Positions 6,568 to 8,800 of a stretch of 8,800 nt of DNA are shown here, piece after piece. The stretch's first letter is position 1. Each line of letters starts with the position of its first letter. The translations under genes were made by a program, and so were the position numbers. This DNA is from CAZSWR01 sp964610885. GTDB lineage: Bacteria > Bacteroidota > Ignavibacteria > Kapaibacteriales > UBA2268. The notes below the pieces were generated by a model. It was not told the DNA's origin. It saw nothing but the letters and a program-made list of their open reading frames with translations, and ran no database searches. Where the stretch lies: positions 1 through 8,800 of the forward strand of contig CAZSWR010000115.1 in the NCBI GenBank assembly GCA_964610885.1. The letters run 5' to 3'.

Positions 6568-6819
6568 ATGGAAATATTAATAGCAGCTCTTGTACTTGCC
6601 GTACCTTTCATAGGTGGCATTTTTAGCAAAAGCAAGAAGGATTCGAAAAAATCCGAAGAAGAACTCTCCGACGAGTTGGTGGCCGTGATCACTATCGCTG
6701 CTCACGAAATCATCAAAAAACCTGTCGTCGTGAAAGCAATCCACTTCCTCGATACACCGCAAGACACAGCATGGGCCGTTCATGGCCGTTTCAATATTAT
6801 GAATTCGCATAGACTTTAA
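6568..6819 (+). CDS. Small OadG/MmdD-like membrane subunit (delta)
   Basis: An 83-residue protein with one hydrophobic segment at about 3-18 (ILIAALVLAVPFIGGI), a highly charged lysine/serine/glutamate linker (20-36), and a C-terminal domain starting DELVAVITIAAHEI and ending with W-A-V-H-G-R-F-N-I-M-N-S-H. That ending resembles the C-terminus of OadG/delta subunits, which help assemble the sodium-pump decarboxylases and contact the carboxyltransferase. It is shorter than a typical delta subunit (about 115 residues in Veillonella). An in-frame stop lies four codons before the ATG, so no longer N-terminus is possible. It sits between mmdA and mmdC, as delta genes do. The role is inferred from context and the weak C-terminal resemblance. 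Confidence 0.75.
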   Translation: MEILIAALVLAVPFIGGIFSKSKKDSKKSEEELSDELVAVITIAAHEIIKKPVVVKAIHFLDTPQDTAWAVHGRFNIMNSHRL

Positions 6820-6840
6820 TTATTAAATAAAAAATAAATC

Positions 6841-7242
6841 ATGAAAAAACTATTAGTTAAAATCAACGGAAAACAATACGAAGTGGAGCTTGAAGTCCTC
6901 GAGGACAGCATGGCACCCACTCCGCTGCCCTATTACAATCCCGGGCTGCACCGCAGCGAGAACTTTGCCCTTTCGAACCCGACGATGGACAACCCGATGG
7001 CATTCCGCCCGAAAAAGGCCGATGCCACGAAATCATCGCTCGAAGCTGCCGTCAATGGCACTATCCTCGAGGTTTATTCCAAGGTTGGGCAAACCGTCGC
7101 CGCAGGAGACCTCGCCATGGCCATCGAAGCCATGAAAATGAAAACCAATATCTACCACGCCAAAGACGGTGTCGTCAAATCCGTCGAAGTCGGCGTGGGC
7201 GAAGTGGTCGAAACAGGAGCAACGCTCATCACATACGAATAA
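6841..7242 (+). CDS. mmdC: Biotin carboxyl carrier subunit (gamma) of the decarboxylase
   Basis: Carries the carboxyl group from the MmdA active site to the membrane beta subunit on a biotin arm. It has 133 residues: a short N-terminal beta segment (MKKLLVKINGKQYEVELEVL), a linker of about 40 residues (22-64), and a biotinyl domain from about 66 to the end. The biotin attachment site is K99 in EAMKMKT, the canonical A-M-K-M motif, and the mirrored V-x-x-G turn and closing GATLITY are present. The linker is unusual: it is rich in N, P, Y, F and M with only a short P-x-P start, whereas related carriers usually have a long Ala/Pro-rich hinge. It starts 21 bp after the delta-like gene in AT-rich sequence. 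A lipoyl protein is excluded by the motif and context. Confidence 0.93.
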   Translation: MKKLLVKINGKQYEVELEVLEDSMAPTPLPYYNPGLHRSENFALSNPTMDNPMAFRPKKADATKSSLEAAVNGTILEVYSKVGQTVAAGDLAMAIEAMKMKTNIYHAKDGVVKSVEVGVGEVVETGATLITYE

Positions 7243-7249
7243 AAATTTA

Positions 7250-7300
7250 ATTGCCGATTTCTGTTGAAAATTTTGTAGTTTTCCAAAAGAAATCGGCAAT
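7250..7300 (+). terminator. Strong hairpin after mmdC (terminator, attenuator or processing site)
   Basis: ATTGCCGATTTCT (7250-7262) and AGAAATCGGCAAT (7288-7300) are perfect 13-bp reverse complements around a 25-nt loop. Inside the loop, GAAAA (7266-7270) can pair with TTTTC (7279-7283), giving a second stem. It begins 8 bp after the mmdC stop and before two more operon genes. What follows is T-rich but interrupted (GCTATTTCTATATTGC), so partial termination or 3'-end stabilisation of the upstream mRNA is more likely than a full stop. Confidence 0.55.
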
Positions 7301-7354
7301 GCTATTTCTATATTGCTTTAGTAGTTTTATTGTTATTTTTCAAATAAGGTACAA

Positions 7355-7483
7355 ATGAAAGACAACCCAACTCTGTTTGCAACGCTCGTTTACGCAATTG
7401 GCGGTGTGATCTCGTTCTTCGTCGTGCTCCTGATCAAAGGAATTTTTGGTTCGATGCGACTTTTTAAAAAATCCGAGAATTAA
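7355..7483 (+). CDS. 42-residue single-span membrane protein of the decarboxylase operon
   Basis: A small frame of 42 residues, MKDNPTLFATLVY... ending in FKKSEN, with a clear transmembrane helix at about 7-29 (LFATLVYAIGGVISFF then VVLLIKG) and a short basic tail (SMRLFKKSEN). TAAGG ends 5 nt before the ATG, a modest Shine-Dalgarno. It lies between mmdC and the beta subunit on the same strand. The helix, with its small-residue G-G-V-x-x-F pattern, resembles the N-terminal span of OadG/delta subunits, so it may be a delta- or epsilon-like small subunit; Veillonella also has an extra small epsilon subunit of 55 residues. It is too short for confident homology. Context and the membrane helix argue that it is real. 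Confidence 0.65.
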   Translation: MKDNPTLFATLVYAIGGVISFFVVLLIKGIFGSMRLFKKSEN

Positions 7484-7536
7484 TTGCTCGGGCATATTTC
7501 GATAATTATTATTTTAAAAAAATATAAGTTTATACA

Positions 7537-8760
7537 ATGGATTTTAGTTTTCTCTCTGACTTGTTCCAGGGTGTGTCCACTCTGGTAGATTCGTCCGTCG
7601 AAATTGCTATCGGCAGAATTTCGCTTATGATCCTTGGTTGCATTTTGGTTTGGCTCGGGAAGAAAGAAGTACTCGAACCGCTGATTATGCTTCCAATGGG
7701 TATCGGTATGGCCGCAGTCAATGGCGGCGTTCTTTTCTTGGAGGGCGCAAAACACGGCACCCTGTTTGTGGACCCAATGCTGTCGGATCCGGTTCAGCTT
7801 ATGAACTATCTCCAAATCGACTTCCTCCAGCCAATCTACACCTTTACGTTTAGCAATGGACTCATTGCTTGCTTGGTGTTCATGGGTATCGGCGTGCTTC
7901 TCGATGTGGGCTACCTTCTTGCCCGCCCGTTCACGAGCATGTTCCTGGCTCTTTGCGCCGAATTTGGTACTGTTGCCACCTTCCCGATCGCTATGGCTAT
8001 GGGCCTTTCGGCGAACGATGCAGCTTCGATTGCTATGGTGGGCGGTGCTGACGGCCCGATGGTGCTCTTCACCTCGCTTAAGCTATCACCGAACATATTC
8101 GTGCCGATCACCGTGGTCGCATACCTGTATCTTGGCCTGACTTATGGCGGTTACCCTTACTTGATAAAGCTGCTGATACCTCGCAGTATCCGTGGGAAGA
8201 AAATTGACCCGCCAAAGAAAAAGGAAACCAAAATTACATCCGGCGAAAAACTCGGCTTCGCTGTGATTACATGTACAGTTCTTTGCTTCCTCTTCCCCGT
8301 GGCGGCGCCTTTGTTCCTTTCGCTCTTTGTGGGCGTGGCGGTCCGCGAGGCAGGAATTAAACCGTTCATCGACCTGATCGGCGGCCCGATTCTCTACGGC
8401 TCGACGTTCTTCCTCGGCCTTATCCTCGGCGTGCTTTGCGAAGCAAATACAATTTTCAATCCGACAGTGCTTCCGCTCCTGCTCCTTGGCATCCTTTCGC
8501 TCTTGCTTTCGGGTATCGGCGGCATCGTTGGCGGATACATTGTGTATTTCTTCAAGAAAGGCAACTACAACCCCACGATCGGTATCGCCGGCGTGAGTTG
8601 CGTGCCGACCACAGCCAAAGTGGCCCAGAAATGCGTTGCAGAGGTTACGCCAGACGCGATCATCCTCCAGCACGCTCTCGGTGCAAATATTTCCGGCGTC
8701 ATCACGACTGCCATCTTGACCGGCGTCTATGTTTCATTAGTACCCGTTTTGATGAAATAA
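7537..8760 (+). CDS. mmdB: Sodium-translocating decarboxylase beta subunit (OadB/MmdB/GcdB family)
   Basis: Integral membrane subunit that decarboxylates carboxybiotin and couples this to Na+ export. It has 407 residues with many hydrophobic spans, including about 24-41, 48-66, 103-127, 132-156, 185-203, 238-266, 282-302, 309-338 and 384-404. The hallmark aspartate is D172 in GGADGPM (169-175), equivalent to the Na+-binding D203 of Klebsiella OadB. A second conserved region is GANISGVI (382-389) with N384, matching the GxNVAGVI-type motif. LLARPFTSMF (127-136) and AEFGTVATFP (141-150) match the conserved re-entrant region. A basic loop (217-232) separates the two halves. It starts 53 bp after the small membrane gene and ends exactly where the next frame begins. 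Family is certain; the methylmalonyl-CoA assignment comes from the neighbouring mmdA. Confidence 0.94.
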   Translation: MDFSFLSDLFQGVSTLVDSSVEIAIGRISLMILGCILVWLGKKEVLEPLIMLPMGIGMAAVNGGVLFLEGAKHGTLFVDPMLSDPVQLMNYLQIDFLQPIYTFTFSNGLIACLVFMGIGVLLDVGYLLARPFTSMFLALCAEFGTVATFPIAMAMGLSANDAASIAMVGGADGPMVLFTSLKLSPNIFVPITVVAYLYLGLTYGGYPYLIKLLIPRSIRGKKIDPPKKKETKITSGEKLGFAVITCTVLCFLFPVAAPLFLSLFVGVAVREAGIKPFIDLIGGPILYGSTFFLGLILGVLCEANTIFNPTVLPLLLLGILSLLLSGIGGIVGGYIVYFFKKGNYNPTIGIAGVSCVPTTAKVAQKCVAEVTPDAIILQHALGANISGVITTAILTGVYVSLVPVLMK

Positions 8761-8800
8761 TGAAAAAAAGCGATTTCAAAATTCGTAAGAAAAAACACTG
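8760..8800 (+). CDS. Start of a further operon gene, cut by the window edge
   Basis: The last base of the mmdB stop is the first base of an ATG (TAATG), and the frame stays open to the window end for 13 codons: MKKSDFKIRKKKH. Such stop-start overlap is typical of coupled translation within an operon. The visible part is very lysine-rich and recognises no family. A chance open stretch is possible at this length. Confidence 0.45.
   Translation, partial: MKKSDFKIRKKKH

Noticed and set aside
6480..6692. Minus-strand 70-codon frame across the mmdA-delta spacer
   Set aside because: It overlaps the delta-like gene antisense, is low-complexity at its N-terminus and has no supporting signals.
8086..8673. 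Minus-strand frame of 195 codons opposite mmdB
   Set aside because: Antisense to the membrane subunit; charged composition mirrors the hydrophobic codons on the other strand.

Overview
The window looks like a chromosomal segment from a bacterium of the Bacteroidota/Chlorobi (FCB) neighbourhood, possibly an Ignavibacteria- or Kapabacteria-like lineage. This rests on AT-rich intergenic DNA around richer coding sequence, start codons that mostly lack a good Shine-Dalgarno sequence, TAnnTTTG promoter-like motifs ahead of both operons, and the gene content. No marker gene fixes the phylum, so the placement is an inference.

Two divergent gene clusters flank an intergenic region of about 845 bp. 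On the minus strand (reading 4013 to 136) is a tightly packed set of three genes: lon (ATP-dependent protease), rnhA (ribonuclease HI, starting 1 bp after the lon stop) and a Tat-signal DUF1460 protein of the NlpC/P60-like amidase class, whose start overlaps the rnhA stop. It combines protein quality control, RNA:DNA hybrid removal and a probable exported peptidoglycan enzyme, and is a housekeeping cluster rather than one pathway.

On the plus strand (4859 to 8760) is a sodium-translocating acyl-CoA decarboxylase operon, most likely methylmalonyl-CoA decarboxylase: carboxyltransferase alpha subunit (mmdA), a small OadG/delta-like protein, the biotin carrier (mmdC), a previously uncounted 42-residue single-span membrane protein, and the multi-span sodium-pumping beta subunit (mmdB/oadB). 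The carboxyl group of methylmalonyl-CoA would pass to biotin on MmdC and be released at MmdB, driving Na+ export. The reverse direction or a propionyl-CoA carboxylase role for the soluble part cannot be excluded. A further reading frame starts on the mmdB stop codon and runs off the window.

The 4014-4858 spacer has no convincing long gene. It holds candidate promoters for both operons, degenerate inverted and direct repeats resembling decayed mobile-element debris, a nine-codon reading frame behind a strong Shine-Dalgarno sequence, and a cluster of short dyads. Inside the mmd operon, a perfect 13-bp inverted repeat separates mmdC from the small membrane gene, and 12 bases of its left arm recur in the mmdA-delta spacer. 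Most of the window is ordinary, well-understood biology. The points most worth a second look are the two tiny membrane proteins, which together look like a divided OadG subunit, and the operon's internal hairpins.
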